Shown here piece by piece: positions 19,373 through 29,412 of a DNA stretch of 64,000 nucleotides. Position numbers and translations under genes: made by a program. Source of the DNA: Roseateles saccharophilus (lineage in GTDB: Bacteria; Pseudomonadota; Gammaproteobacteria; Burkholderiales; Burkholderiaceae_C); NCBI RefSeq assembly GCF_004342485.1, contig NZ_SMBU01000020.1:27938-91937 (forward strand), written 5' to 3'. The notes under the pieces were generated by a model. That model was not told the DNA's origin and ran no database searches. It saw only the letters and a program-made list of their open reading frames with translations. The first letter of the stretch is position 1, and the number at the start of each line of letters is the position of its first letter.

Positions 19373-21253
19373 TCAAACGTTACGAATCCCGTTCTGCTTC
19401 AGCCAGACTGCGGCCATCAGAAAACGCCAGGCCGGAAAGCCCCGCGGAGCCTGATCGCCACCGCGCAGTCTGGCTGCCAGTTGGCGGCCGTTCCAGAGCG
19501 TGCGCTGCTGGAAATCGGGCGACTCCACCAGCTCCGCCACCAGCCGCTGCATCGGTGCCTCGGCCAGCCAGTCGCTCGTCGGTGTCCCGAAGCCGAGCTT
19601 GCGGCCACTGCGGATGATCTGCGCCGGCACGCGCTCGCCGAAGGTCTCTCGCAGCAGCCGCTTGGTCAGGCCGGCGCTGAACTTGTAATCCGCCGGCAGG
19701 CTGAAGGCCAGCTCCATCAACCGGTAATCGACGAAGGGCGAGCGGATCTCCACGCCCCGACTCATCGATGACTGATCCTCGTAATGCAGGATCTGGTTGA
19801 AGCCGTAATCGCTCAGTTGGCTGCGCAGATGCCGGTCCAGATTCCCGCCCCCCCACACCATGCCAAGGTCCGGCAGATTGGCCGCATGCGCGCGGCGGAA
19901 CGCCGACGACAGCATCGCGTCCGTGCCCTCGGTGAACTGCGCGCGCCAGCGCGACGCTGCCCGCCGGCCCAGCATCGCCTTGACCGTCTGCGCCAGCGTG
20001 CTGGATAGGCTCAACCCCATCTCCCGCTGAATTGCCGCCAGCTCGCGCACCGCCTCCGCGGGGCGGGTCATCAGCAGGTCCAGCAATCGGTAGCCACGGA
20101 TGTAGACGCCGTACCCCGCCCAGGCCTCGTCCGCCCCCTGCCCGTTGATGACCACCTTCGTGCCAGAGGCCCGAACCTGCTCCATCAGCTTCCAGTGCAT
20201 GAACGAGGCGGCACCCGCCATCGGTTCCTGCATCGCCTCGCAGTAGGCCTCAAAATCGCGCGCCACCTCGGATGCTCCCGCCTCCAGCATCACGCCATTG
20301 ATCTGCGGGCAGGTGGACAACAGCGCCTGGATGTCCTTCGACTCATCCACCGCATGCCCCGGGAACACCGCGCTGTAGGCCGTCACCTTCGACGCTGACA
20401 ACGCGCCGCTCTCGATACCGTCGTTGATTAAAGTCGCCAGCACCGACGAGTCGATACCGCCGCTCTGCAGCAACGCCACCGGCACGTCCGACCTGAAGCG
20501 CAGCCGCACGGCATCCTCCAGCAGGTGGTGCAACCGCTCGCGCGCCTCCTCTGTGCTCAAGGCCAGGGGCCGCTCGGGCAACGCCCAATAGCAGGCCGTG
20601 CTGGCCCGGCCCTCATGCCATTCCAGATTGCAGCCAGGCGCCAGTTCCCGCACGCCATCGAAGAAAGTCTGGCCATCGTTCGTGCGATAGCCGTAGGCAA
20701 GGTAGTCGTGCAGCTTGGCCGCGTTCGCGTCCCTCAGCTCCAACACTGCACGCAGGGCCACGACCTCGCTGGCGAAATAGAACCGCCCCCCCCGCTCCAC
20801 ATAGCACAGCGGCTTCACGCCCAGCCTGTCCCGCGACAGGAACAGGCGACGCTGGCGGGCGTCCCAGATCGCGAACGCCCACATGCCGTTGAAGCGCTTC
20901 ACGCAATCCGGCCCCCATTGCTGGTAGGCCTTCAGCAGCACCTCGGTATCGCCGCTGGAATGGAACTCATGCCCCAACGTGCGCAGTTCCGCGCGCAGTT
21001 CAACGAAGTTGTAGATCTCGCCGTTGAACACCAGCACCAGATCACCCGCGGCGCTGTGCATGGGCTGCGCCGCCGCGTCCGAAAGATCCAGGATCGCCAG
21101 CCTGCGATGGCCGAGCGCCGCCTGCGCATCCGCGTAGTGGCCGCCCCCATCAGGGCCGCGATGAAAGATGGCCCGCGTCATCCGTTGCACAAGCTGCGAC
21201 AGATCGGCACGGTCTTGTTCACCTACGCCGACGACTCCCGTGATGCCACACAT
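19373..21253 (-). CDS. asnB: Asparagine synthetase (glutamine-hydrolysing)
   Basis: A 626-aa class II glutamine amidotransferase plus ATP-dependent synthetase. The processed start MCGITGVVG gives the catalytic Cys2; the ATP pyrophosphatase signature SGGIDSSVLA is near residue 260. An in-frame start at 21292 would hide the essential cysteine, so 21253 is correct. It lies after three glycosyltransferases in the eps operon. AsnB-like enzymes are frequent in exosortase and capsule loci, where amidation of a uronic acid or other carboxylate in the polymer is a plausible role; that is inference, and free asparagine synthesis is the alternative. Confidence 0.92.
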   Translation of the reverse strand: MCGITGVVGVGEQDRADLSQLVQRMTRAIFHRGPDGGGHYADAQAALGHRRLAILDLSDAAAQPMHSAAGDLVLVFNGEIYNFVELRAELRTLGHEFHSSGDTEVLLKAYQQWGPDCVKRFNGMWAFAIWDARQRRLFLSRDRLGVKPLCYVERGGRFYFASEVVALRAVLELRDANAAKLHDYLAYGYRTNDGQTFFDGVRELAPGCNLEWHEGRASTACYWALPERPLALSTEEARERLHHLLEDAVRLRFRSDVPVALLQSGGIDSSVLATLINDGIESGALSASKVTAYSAVFPGHAVDESKDIQALLSTCPQINGVMLEAGASEVARDFEAYCEAMQEPMAGAASFMHWKLMEQVRASGTKVVINGQGADEAWAGYGVYIRGYRLLDLLMTRPAEAVRELAAIQREMGLSLSSTLAQTVKAMLGRRAASRWRAQFTEGTDAMLSSAFRRAHAANLPDLGMVWGGGNLDRHLRSQLSDYGFNQILHYEDQSSMSRGVEIRSPFVDYRLMELAFSLPADYKFSAGLTKRLLRETFGERVPAQIIRSGRKLGFGTPTSDWLAEAPMQRLVAELVESPDFQQRTLWNGRQLAARLRGGDQAPRGFPAWRFLMAAVWLKQNGIRNV

Positions 21254-21442
21254 CCTTAGCCCGCTCCTCTGGCAGCTCTGCACGGCCGCCACATCGTTTT
21301 ACTGGCAAGCCGTTTCACAAAGCTTTTCATTGAAGCTCGAACCAGGGACGCCCGCATGACAAACCAGGAGGGGAGCGGTGAGTTTGCGGGGGGAGACAGG
21401 GCGCAGACAGCTTCACGCCCTCGGTGCGAGGCCGGCATGTCT

Positions 21443-22594
21443 TCAACCGCGCGCGGCGTAGAAGTCGATCCAGGCCGCCTGGAACGCCGGCTCGGAGAAG
21501 CGCTGCACCGCAACCATGGCCTGCTGGGCCATACGAGGCAACCGAGCGGCGTCCTGCGTCACCCGGACCAACCCGCGCGCCAGGCCCTCTACGCTGCGCT
21601 CAACGAACCAGCCCTCTTCGCCATCCTGCACATAGTCCTCGGTCCCATGCAGGCCCTGACTGACCAGCACCGGCAAGCCCGCCGCGCTGGCCTGCAATGC
21701 CGCTAGCGAAAAGGTCTCGTAGGCCGAGGGCAGCGTGAACGCATCGCTGGCCCACAGGAAGGGCCGCACATCCTTCTGCAAGCCGGCAAACACCAGTCTG
21801 CCTGCCACACCTGCCTGCCCGGCAAGTTCCTGATAACGCGCCACTTCGCCTGGCTGCCCGCCCACCACCAGCACTTGCAACTGCCTCCGTTGCGCCGAGT
21901 CCAGCCGGCCCAGTGCAGTAATCAGCAGGCCCAACCCCTTGTGCTCGAAATTGCCCAGGGCCACGAAACTCAGTACCAGTGCGCCCGGCTCGAGGCCCAG
22001 CTCGGCACGCCGGCCAATCCGATCAAACTCCTCGGGCCGCTGAAAACCCGAAAGATCCACCGGATTCGCCACTACCTTGACGCGCCCCTGCAACGCAGGG
22101 AACACCTGTTCCAGCCTGCGGGCAAGGCCCTTCGACGGTACCACCACCGCCTGAGCGCGCGCAAAGGCTCGCGCCTCCGTCCAGGCATTGAAGCGGTGGT
22201 TCAGCCAGCGCGCCCAGCGCCGCAGCGGCCCCACTCCCGCCTGGGCCCAATCGCCTGCCAGATAGGCCGTGTGGCAGAAGTGCGCATACGACACCTGCGC
22301 GCCCGGCCATTGCCCCTGCGTGCATTGCACCTGCGTAGCAGCCGGCATCGCCGGCAGCAGCCTGCGCAACGCGCGAGCAGCCTGCCACTGGAAGACGAGG
22401 TAGCGCAACAGCACCGGTCCGCGCGGCAAGGCCACACGCACAACGCGCAGCCCCGGCTGCTCCGGCAGGTCGCACCCACCCGTCACCACGACGACCGGCC
22501 TCTGCCGGCACAGCGCCAGCGCCTGCAGCCGCACGCAGCTGCCCGCGGGGCTGCGGCGCTCCACCGCCATGTCCACCAACACCAGCGGCGTCAT
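21443..22594 (-). CDS. GT4 family glycosyltransferase
   Basis: A 383-aa GT-B glycosyltransferase. The donor domain contains VLSFVALGNFEHKGLGLLI near residue 205 and PSAYETFSLAALQASAAG near residue 293, the EX7E-type nucleotide-sugar site. The ATG at 22594 overlaps the stop of the upstream GT2 gene in an ATGA junction; the longer open frame to 22795 is a shadow. About 190 bp separate its stop from the asnB start. It likely adds one sugar of the repeat unit on the cytoplasmic face. Confidence 0.88.
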   Translation of the reverse strand: MTPLVLVDMAVERRSPAGSCVRLQALALCRQRPVVVVTGGCDLPEQPGLRVVRVALPRGPVLLRYLVFQWQAARALRRLLPAMPAATQVQCTQGQWPGAQVSYAHFCHTAYLAGDWAQAGVGPLRRWARWLNHRFNAWTEARAFARAQAVVVPSKGLARRLEQVFPALQGRVKVVANPVDLSGFQRPEEFDRIGRRAELGLEPGALVLSFVALGNFEHKGLGLLITALGRLDSAQRRQLQVLVVGGQPGEVARYQELAGQAGVAGRLVFAGLQKDVRPFLWASDAFTLPSAYETFSLAALQASAAGLPVLVSQGLHGTEDYVQDGEEGWFVERSVEGLARGLVRVTQDAARLPRMAQQAMVAVQRFSEPAFQAAWIDFYAARG

Positions 22595-23451
22595 GCCCCT
22601 TCTCTCCAGCACACCAGCCCCTGCAAACGTCCCACCGTTGCAGCCACCGACTGGACCAGGCCCACCAGCCCGTTGGGCCGCAGCACCAACCAGCTCATGG
22701 GCCCCACCAGGCCGCGCAACACCACCTTGTGGCTCAGGCGGTGCTTGCGGCACAGCGCTCCCCAACTGCGCGAGCGCGACAGCGAGAAGCGCCACTCACC
22801 GCGCAGCAACGACGCCTTGCGTGCACCAAAGGCATGGTGCACCCGGGCGTCAGCCAGGCGGTCGATGCGGGCTCCCTGGCCCAGCAATGACAACAGGAAG
22901 TCCGTCTCCTCGCCGGCACCGAACCACTGGCCCACGCCCAACCTCTCGTCGAAGCCTCCCACCTGCCGCGCCAGCGTCGTGCGCAGGAACAGCGCGATCG
23001 AGCTCGCGTCGCTGCCCTTGAACTGGCGCCAGGCCTCGAGCCGCAGCGGCGAGTCCAGCATCGGGTCTACCTTGTGCGTCTGCTCCACCCAACGGGCCAC
23101 GACGCCATCGAGCACCGGCTCGGCCCGAACCCGAGCCAGCACCCGCACCAGCGTGTCGGACTCATACCAGCAGTCGTCGTCCGGAAGCGCTATCCATTCG
23201 CCCTTCGCCACCGCGATACCGGCATTTCGCGCAGCCGACAGATTGGGACGCGACAGCCGCAGATGCTGCACCTGCCAACCCGCCTGCAAAGCGCGCTGCA
23301 CGAAAGGCCGCACCCGGTCGTCGGGGTTCTGGTCCACCACGATGAGCTCGAAATCCTGGCAGGTCTGGGCCTCCAGCGAATCCAGCAGCCGGCCGATCTC
23401 GTCGACGCGGCCGTAGGTGGCGAGGATGAGGCTGAAGATCGGCGAGCCCAA
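22591..23451 (-). CDS. GT2 family glycosyltransferase
   Basis: A 286-aa GT-A fold glycosyltransferase. The N-terminus FSLILATYGRVDEIGRLLDS, the IVVDQNPDD segment near residue 37 and ALPDDDCWYESDTL near residue 88 (the metal-binding DxD-type site) define family 2. The start codon is TTG at 23451, with GGGAG eight bases upstream, and it begins 11 bp after the previous gene's stop. The 3' end overlaps the next glycosyltransferase by 4 bp (ATGA). Sugar specificity cannot be read from the sequence. Confidence 0.88.
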   Translation of the reverse strand: MGSPIFSLILATYGRVDEIGRLLDSLEAQTCQDFELIVVDQNPDDRVRPFVQRALQAGWQVQHLRLSRPNLSAARNAGIAVAKGEWIALPDDDCWYESDTLVRVLARVRAEPVLDGVVARWVEQTHKVDPMLDSPLRLEAWRQFKGSDASSIALFLRTTLARQVGGFDERLGVGQWFGAGEETDFLLSLLGQGARIDRLADARVHHAFGARKASLLRGEWRFSLSRSRSWGALCRKHRLSHKVVLRGLVGPMSWLVLRPNGLVGLVQSVAATVGRLQGLVCWREGA

Positions 23452-23462
23452 GCTCAGCTCCC

Positions 23463-24209
23463 TTAAAACGCACGCCGCCGCAGGCGCCGGCGATATACCA
23501 GTTCGTGGAAGGCCCTTGCCAACGGATTGCCGCCGACGTGGCGGCGGCGTACCAGATGGTCCTCCGCAAAAGCCTTGTCGGCCTGCGCCGTGGACAGACT
23601 GCCCGCGTGCCGCCGAAAGGCCGCCACCTCATAGCCCAGGTAGACCGGCTCCGCCAGCCGCGCCAGCCGCAACCAGAGGTCGTAATCCATCGCGTATTTC
23701 AGGTCGGTATCGAAGCCGCCGGTCTGCAGAAAGAGCGCACGGTCGATGAACACCGACGGATGCCCGATGAAATTGCCTCGCAGTAGCCGTGAGCGCGAGT
23801 AGCGCGGCATCGCCCAGGTGTCGGGCACGAGGCTGCCATCGATGTCCGACGCGATACGGCCAAAAGCCCAACGCGCATGCGCCGCCAGCATCGCAGCCGT
23901 TGCTCGGGCGATCGCATCGCCACTCAGGTAGTAGTCATCGCCGTGCAGGTGGGCAATGACGTCGCCCGTGGCGAGTTGCACACCGACATTCATCGCGTTG
24001 GAGATGCCGCCGCGCACATCGGTCACCCAACGCACCGCACCCGTGGCCAAGCCAGGCAGGGCCTGAATGCGCTCCAACGTGCCATCGGTGGAGCCACCAT
24101 CGACGAACACATGCTCGATCTCCACGCCCTGCTGCGCCTGCACCGAGGCAATGCACTGCGCGATATGGGGTTCGCTGTTCCAGCAGCAGGTAATGACGGA
24201 AATCTTCAT
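23463..24209 (-). CDS. GT2 family glycosyltransferase (WcaA-like)
   Basis: A 248-aa GT-A glycosyltransferase. It starts MKISVITCCWNSEPHIAQC, has VFVDGGSTDGTLERI near residue 34 and LHGDDYYLSGDAI near residue 91 with the DD metal site. FIGHPSVFIDR and YAMDYDLWLRL are typical of a short GT2 subgroup found in colanic acid and O-antigen loci. It follows the polymerase gene after a 163-bp gap, the largest gap in this part of the operon, in a locally less GC-rich stretch. Confidence 0.9.
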   Translation of the reverse strand: MKISVITCCWNSEPHIAQCIASVQAQQGVEIEHVFVDGGSTDGTLERIQALPGLATGAVRWVTDVRGGISNAMNVGVQLATGDVIAHLHGDDYYLSGDAIARATAAMLAAHARWAFGRIASDIDGSLVPDTWAMPRYSRSRLLRGNFIGHPSVFIDRALFLQTGGFDTDLKYAMDYDLWLRLARLAEPVYLGYEVAAFRRHAGSLSTAQADKAFAEDHLVRRRHVGGNPLARAFHELVYRRRLRRRAF

Positions 24210-24372
24210 TTGGAATCAACTGCAAACATCGAAACAGCGGGGACGCAGAGGCATATCGAATTCAACGGCGAATGCGGCAAAGAACGTACGAGCCATGAGC
24301 CAAGCACCTTTGCGATCTCTATAGGAGCCGCAAGCGCACCAGTTCCTTCGTATACACGGCGCCATGCACTCA

Positions 24373-25800
24373 TCACGCGAACCGAGGTTGCCCGTAAGGT
24401 CGGGCATGCACCCGGGCGTCGACTACTTTTTGCCCGAACGGCGACAAGACGATCAGAAACCAAGCCAGATGAATGACTGTTTCACCGATGAACAAACCAT
24501 CCAGTTGCAATGGCGCCTCACTCATTACACGGGCAAGAACGACCAGCGCCAAAGCCAGCGAAACCCCCTTCGTGTAACGCGCCGCTCGCCAAGATGCCGC
24601 AAGCATGCAGTAGAGATACGCGAGCATTGAGACGCCGCCAAACAAGCCGGCACTGGAAAGACTCTGCATCAACTGGTTGTGTGCATGAAACGCAAACGGC
24701 ATGCCGATACGAAAGCGGTGCAGAGGCCCCCAAGCGTCAGGGCCGTAGCCAAACCAGAAATCATCCATCCAGGCACGCAACGCTTCGGCCCAAATAGAAG
24801 TCCGACCTGTCAGCGTTGACAACTCGCCCCCCATCTTTGTCGCAGCGAACTTACCGGCAAAGCGCTCGAAGTCGACGGCGACGATGAGCGTGAACATCAC
24901 CAATACCAACGTCACGACGCCCAAAAGGAATGCTGGCTTGATTCGGCCCGTCTCGTCTCGACCACGCCCGTAGACCGAAAGAATCAGGGCACACACGATT
25001 CCAGCCACCCAAACAGTCTTGGACTGAGCAAGTCCAAACACCGCGAGCAATGCAATCCAAGCCGGCACATCAAGCCATATGCGACCGAACGGCCTGTGAT
25101 AGAGCATCAAGCCCATCAGCAGCGCCAGAGGGCCAATGCTGTTGGCGTTGGACCCCAAACCCCAGAGGCGAATCTTGAACCCAGGTATCCAGCCCGGATA
25201 GTCGGTCTGAACGGCCAGCGACGGCAGGAGCGCTGCCGCAGCAAGGCTGCCCAACATCAGCAACAACAAAGCCAGCTTGAGTGAATCGAGCGAGCGCTCC
25301 ATCCCCTCATCACGCGCCATAAAGAAGGCTACGAAGACTGCGATCGGGTAGTAGCTGTTATGAACAAAAACAGGGTGCCCACCAAAGGCAGCAGAAAGCA
25401 CATGAGTGGCAAAGAAATAGAGCAAAAACGCCACGAACAGTGCCTGACCGCCCAGTATTTCATTGCTTCGATGGAGGCGACTCCGCATGAGCCGCGAAAC
25501 GATCTTGGCGAAGCACACTGCCAGAATCAGCGCCGTCAGCGCTCGCGCCACTTGGCTTCCGCCCTCGCCGACCGAATTGACGCTCTGAATGTCGACGGCA
25601 GCAAATTTGAGATTGCGACCCGACAGCAAAGTGCTCATGCCAATACCCAAGCAGAGCATGACGGGCACCCAAGGCAACGTCCAACGTGCGAACCGGCTCT
25701 CGATGGAAAGAAAGGCGCCCTGCACAGCGATCAGCCCCAGCGCCGCGCCGAAGGCCAGCAGGCTGAAATAGGTCAGACCGAAAAGTTCTGCTGAGGTCAT
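24373..25800 (-). CDS. O-antigen ligase/polymerase family membrane protein (Wzy-type)
   Basis: A 475-aa polytopic membrane protein with about ten to twelve hydrophobic segments. The long periplasmic stretch with GRTSIWAEALRAWMDDFWFGYGPDAWG near residues 330-355, followed by HAHNQLMQSLSSAGLFGG, is characteristic of the O-antigen ligase/Wzy/RfaL superfamily; split here only by my spacing, the key residues are the paired Trp/Gly and the HNQ motif. In this locus it is the best candidate for the repeat-unit polymerase. The ATG at 25800 overlaps the wzx-type stop (ATGA). The coding DNA is visibly more AT-rich than its neighbours, which is common for Wzy genes. Confidence 0.82.
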   Translation of the reverse strand: MTSAELFGLTYFSLLAFGAALGLIAVQGAFLSIESRFARWTLPWVPVMLCLGIGMSTLLSGRNLKFAAVDIQSVNSVGEGGSQVARALTALILAVCFAKIVSRLMRSRLHRSNEILGGQALFVAFLLYFFATHVLSAAFGGHPVFVHNSYYPIAVFVAFFMARDEGMERSLDSLKLALLLLMLGSLAAAALLPSLAVQTDYPGWIPGFKIRLWGLGSNANSIGPLALLMGLMLYHRPFGRIWLDVPAWIALLAVFGLAQSKTVWVAGIVCALILSVYGRGRDETGRIKPAFLLGVVTLVLVMFTLIVAVDFERFAGKFAATKMGGELSTLTGRTSIWAEALRAWMDDFWFGYGPDAWGPLHRFRIGMPFAFHAHNQLMQSLSSAGLFGGVSMLAYLYCMLAASWRAARYTKGVSLALALVVLARVMSEAPLQLDGLFIGETVIHLAWFLIVLSPFGQKVVDARVHARPYGQPRFA

Positions 25801-27320
25801 CGCTTCTTGTCTCTCATATCCGGACCGAGAAACGCCAGCCAGCGGGCAGCACGCTCCGGCAGACGATCCAGCAATTTAGCCAGCAACTGACGCAGTTCCG
25901 AGCTCACGAGCTGCGGGAAGGCGTGCAGCATGCCAAGAACGAATGGCAGCCCGATGGCAACCGCCACGACGAACCGTAAAGGTCCCGGCCAGGCTGCAAG
26001 GAGAAGGTCGAGGCCGGCGAGAGCCGCGCTCAGGGCCAGGCAAACCACCAGACCGCCACGCAGCGCTCGCCACAGGTCGCCGCCGCTCATGGCTCCGCGC
26101 TTGGCCGTGATGCGCATGACCACAGCCAGGCGCAATGCAAAAAAACCGCAGGCGGCCCAGGCGACGGCTACGACGCTGTGCTGAGCTGCCCAGGCACAGA
26201 GAAGCGCCCAGCCCACGGCCATAGGCAGTTGGCTGCGCAGTTCGTCCGACGGACGTCCGGCGGTCCAAAGCAGCGGCGTACAAAGTCCGACCATCAGGAA
26301 AAAAGGCATGGCCAACGCCAACGGCGCACACACGGCGGCGGCGCCCTGCCATTTGGGCCCGTACAGGGTCAGCACGAAGGGCTCCGCCAGCACGGCGGTA
26401 GCCACGAAGACAGGCGCCACAAACAGGGCCAACGCTGCGATAAGCCCGAGAAAGGCGGCCCTTGCAGCACTCCCTTCGTCGCGTTCGGTGACCCGCGACG
26501 CCGCTGAAAAGAACACGGGCTGAATGACACCGAGCAGGCTGGCGCTAGGGCTGTAGAGCAGGTTGTAGGTCTGGCTGTAGAGGCCCATGTCACGGCTTGG
26601 CAGCCATCGGCCGATGAAACTGCGGTCCACGTTGGCGATCAGCCAGTTGAGCAGATTGGTGGCGAGGACGACGCCGCCATACGAGCCTTGGCTTCGGGCA
26701 TGTTCGTACCAGAACAGGGGCTTGATCGGGTGGCGAACTTGAGCGTAGGCGAACAGGCCGCCTAGTGCAGCCTGCACGCTCCACGCGGCTACCAGCGACC
26801 AGACCGCTTGACCTGCCAGCGCAAGCGGGATGCCGACAAGGACGAAACCGATGAAATAGCTGAGGATCTGTGAAAGCTGAAGCGCTCGGTAGTTCAGTTC
26901 ACGCTTGAGCAGGTTCATGGCCGGCGCGGCCAGCGCGTTGATCAGGCACAAGACCGAAAGCACCCGCACGACGCCGGCCGCGCGAGGTTCACCGAAGAAG
27001 CCGGCAATGGGGCCGGCCGCTAGCGCCACCATGGTCGCAACGGTGGACCCGAGAATGATTTGCCAGGTGAAGACGAAGCGGATGTCGCGCGAATCCACAC
27101 TCGGCTTCTGAATCAGCCCATAGGCTAGGCCCACATCGGCAAAAAACAGGCTGAAGGTGATGACCAACGTGCCGATGGCGAATACGCCATATTCGGTCGG
27201 CCCCAGCAACCTCGCCAGCACCACCTGGGCACCCATCTGAAGCACCATCCGAACGACGGTGCCTCCGGCCCCCCAGAAGACGGCCGAGATTGATCGTGCG
27301 GCCAGCCCAGCGTTGGACAT
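25797..27320 (-). CDS. Lipopolysaccharide/exopolysaccharide flippase (Wzx-type, MOP superfamily)
   Basis: A 507-aa polytopic protein of the polysaccharide transporter branch of the MOP superfamily, predicted to flip undecaprenyl-linked repeat units. GAGGTVVRMVLQMGAQVVLARLL near the N-terminus with LGPTEYGVFAIG near residue 40 is the family signature, and about 12 to 14 hydrophobic segments are visible. The ATG at 27320 overlaps the fcl stop, and its own stop overlaps the polymerase start. With the Wzy-type polymerase and EpsE/F/G it completes a Wzx/Wzy-dependent export route. A second flippase lies at 58.6-60.0 kb. Confidence 0.9.
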   Translation of the reverse strand: MSNAGLAARSISAVFWGAGGTVVRMVLQMGAQVVLARLLGPTEYGVFAIGTLVITFSLFFADVGLAYGLIQKPSVDSRDIRFVFTWQIILGSTVATMVALAAGPIAGFFGEPRAAGVVRVLSVLCLINALAAPAMNLLKRELNYRALQLSQILSYFIGFVLVGIPLALAGQAVWSLVAAWSVQAALGGLFAYAQVRHPIKPLFWYEHARSQGSYGGVVLATNLLNWLIANVDRSFIGRWLPSRDMGLYSQTYNLLYSPSASLLGVIQPVFFSAASRVTERDEGSAARAAFLGLIAALALFVAPVFVATAVLAEPFVLTLYGPKWQGAAAVCAPLALAMPFFLMVGLCTPLLWTAGRPSDELRSQLPMAVGWALLCAWAAQHSVVAVAWAACGFFALRLAVVMRITAKRGAMSGGDLWRALRGGLVVCLALSAALAGLDLLLAAWPGPLRFVVAVAIGLPFVLGMLHAFPQLVSSELRQLLAKLLDRLPERAARWLAFLGPDMRDKKR

Positions 27321-28264
27321 CAGGCCGGTGTAGTCGCGTTAACGCGTGCCCGGAAGTCTGCGTAAGCCAGCGCAACGCCCTCCCGCAACCCCGTGCGCGC
27401 CCGCCATCCCCGGCTGGCGAGCAGGCTCACGTCCATCAGCTTGCGCGGCGTGCCGTCGGGTTTGCCGGTGTCGAAGACGAGCTTCCCGGGGAAGCCGACG
27501 ACTTCGCAGACGAGTTCAGCCAGTTGGCGGATCGTCACGTCCTCGCCCACACCGATGTTGGTCAGCACGTCGTCCGTACCGGCCTCCATCAGGTAGACGC
27601 AGGCGTCGGCCAGGTCGTCCACGTACAGAAATTCGCGCAGCGGCGTGCCTGTGCCCCAGACGACGAGCTCGCCGTCGCCGCGTTGCTTGGCCTCGTGGGC
27701 CTTGCGGATCAGCGCGGGCAGCACATGGCTGCTCTGCAGGTCGTAGTTGTCGTTGGGGCCGTAGAGGTTGGTCGGCATCGCACTGACGTACTGCCGGCCG
27801 TACTGACGGTTGTAGCTTTCGCAGAGCTTGATGCCGGCGATCTTGGCGATGGCGTAGGGCTCGTTGGTGGGCTCCAGCGGTCCGGTGAGCAGGCTGTCTT
27901 CCTTGAGCGGCTGGGGGGCGAGCTTGGGGTAGATGCAGCTGGAGCCGAGGAACATCAGCCGCTGCACGCCCGCCAGATGCGCCCCGTGGATCAAGTTGGC
28001 CTCGATCATCAGGTTCTGGTACAGGAAGTCCGCGCGGTAGATGTTGTTGGCCTGGATGCCGCCGACCTTGGCCGCCGCGATGAAGATGTAGTCGGGCCGG
28101 TGCTCGGCCAGGAAGGCGTGGACGGCGGCCTGGTCGAGCAGGTCGAGTTCGGCGCGGCCCGCAGTGATGACGCTGGTGTAGCCGCCTTGCTGGAGGCGGC
28201 GCACCAGGGCCGAGCCGACCATGCCGCGGTGACCGGTGACGAAGATCTTGGCGTTCTTGTCCAT
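27320..28264 (-). CDS. fcl: GDP-L-fucose synthase
   Basis: A 314-aa SDR enzyme that epimerises and reduces GDP-4-keto-6-deoxymannose to GDP-L-fucose. The NADP-binding [14 protein letters not shown] is near residues 11-24; SSCIYP near residue 108 and [19 protein letters not shown] near residue 136, with the catalytic Tyr and Lys, are diagnostic. The ATG at 28264 was selected, since the longer frame is a shadow of gmd. It is 14 bp downstream of gmd and overlaps the flippase start, so the gmd-fcl pair is part of the eps operon. Confidence 0.95.
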   Translation of the reverse strand: MDKNAKIFVTGHRGMVGSALVRRLQQGGYTSVITAGRAELDLLDQAAVHAFLAEHRPDYIFIAAAKVGGIQANNIYRADFLYQNLMIEANLIHGAHLAGVQRLMFLGSSCIYPKLAPQPLKEDSLLTGPLEPTNEPYAIAKIAGIKLCESYNRQYGRQYVSAMPTNLYGPNDNYDLQSSHVLPALIRKAHEAKQRGDGELVVWGTGTPLREFLYVDDLADACVYLMEAGTDDVLTNIGVGEDVTIRQLAELVCEVVGFPGKLVFDTGKPDGTPRKLMDVSLLASRGWRARTGLREGVALAYADFRARVNATTPA

Positions 28265-28278
28265 CGCTGCGCCGCCGC

Positions 28279-29400
28279 TCACTCGTTGTAGTCGTAGGCC
28301 TGGAAGCCGGCCAGCTTGACGAGGCTGTCGCGGCGGGCCGAGGTGTAGTCGGCCTGCACCATCTCGGCCACCAGCTCCTTGAGCGTGGTCTTCGGCGTCC
28401 AGCCGAGCTTTTCCTTGGCCTTGGTCGGGTCGCCCAGCAGGGTTTCGACTTCGGTCGGGCGGAAGTAGCGCGGGTCGACCTTGACGATGACGTCGCCGAC
28501 CTTGCACTTGGCCTTGTTGCCGGTCACGGCCTTGACGATGCCGATCTCTTTCTCACCCTCGCCCTCGAAGGCGATGGTGATGCCGAGTTCGGCCGCGGCG
28601 AATTCGACGAACTGGCGCACGCTGTACTGCACGCCGGTGGCGATGACGAAGTCCTCGGGATTGTCCTGCTGCAGCATCATCCACTGCATCTCGACATAGT
28701 CCTTGGCGTGGCCCCAGTCGCGCAGCGCGCTCATGTTGCCGAGGTACAGGCAGTCCTGCAGGCCCAGCGCGATGCGGGCGATGGCGCGGGTGATCTTGCG
28801 GGTGACGAAGGTCTCGCCGCGCAGCGGGCTCTCGTGGTTGAAGAGCACGCCGTTGCAGGCGTACATGCCGTAGGCCTCGCGGTAGTTGACCGTGATCCAG
28901 TAGGCGTACATCTTGGCCACCGCGTAGGGGCTGCGCGGGTAGAAGGGCGTGGTCTCCTTCTGCGGGATCTCCTGCACCAGGCCGTAGAGCTCGGAGGTGC
29001 TGGCCTGGTAGAAGCGGGTCTTTTTCGTCAGGCCGAGGATGCGGATGGCTTCCAGGATGCGCAGCGTGCCGATGCCGTCGGCATTGGCGGTGTACTCGGG
29101 CTCCTCGAAGGACACGGCCACATGGCTCATGGCGGCGAGGTTATAGATCTCGTCGGGCTGAACCTGCTGGATGATGCGGATCAGGTTGGTCGAGTCCGTC
29201 AGGTCGCCGTAGTGCAGCTTGAAGCGCTGGTTGTCGACGTGCGGGTCCTGGTAGAGATGGTCGATGCGGTCGGTGTTGAACAGGCTGCTGCGGCGCTTGA
29301 TGCCGTGCACCTCATAGCCCTTGTTCAGCAACAGCTCGGCGAGGTAGGCGCCGTCCTGGCCGGTGACGCCGGTGATGAGGGCAACTTTGGGTTTCGACAT
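28279..29400 (-). CDS. gmd: GDP-mannose 4,6-dehydratase
   Basis: A 373-aa extended SDR enzyme that converts GDP-mannose to GDP-4-keto-6-deoxymannose, the precursor of GDP-fucose. [15 protein letters not shown] near residues 11-25 is the family N-terminus; ASTSELYG near residue 134 and [10 protein letters not shown] near residue 158 form the active site. Length is normal. It takes the GDP-mannose produced by manC at the far end of the locus and hands its product to fcl, 14 bp downstream. Twelve bases separate it from epsI. Confidence 0.96.
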   Translation of the reverse strand: MSKPKVALITGVTGQDGAYLAELLLNKGYEVHGIKRRSSLFNTDRIDHLYQDPHVDNQRFKLHYGDLTDSTNLIRIIQQVQPDEIYNLAAMSHVAVSFEEPEYTANADGIGTLRILEAIRILGLTKKTRFYQASTSELYGLVQEIPQKETTPFYPRSPYAVAKMYAYWITVNYREAYGMYACNGVLFNHESPLRGETFVTRKITRAIARIALGLQDCLYLGNMSALRDWGHAKDYVEMQWMMLQQDNPEDFVIATGVQYSVRQFVEFAAAELGITIAFEGEGEKEIGIVKAVTGNKAKCKVGDVIVKVDPRYFRPTEVETLLGDPTKAKEKLGWTPKTTLKELVAEMVQADYTSARRDSLVKLAGFQAYDYNE

Positions 29401-29412
29401 CTGGATTAGGTA

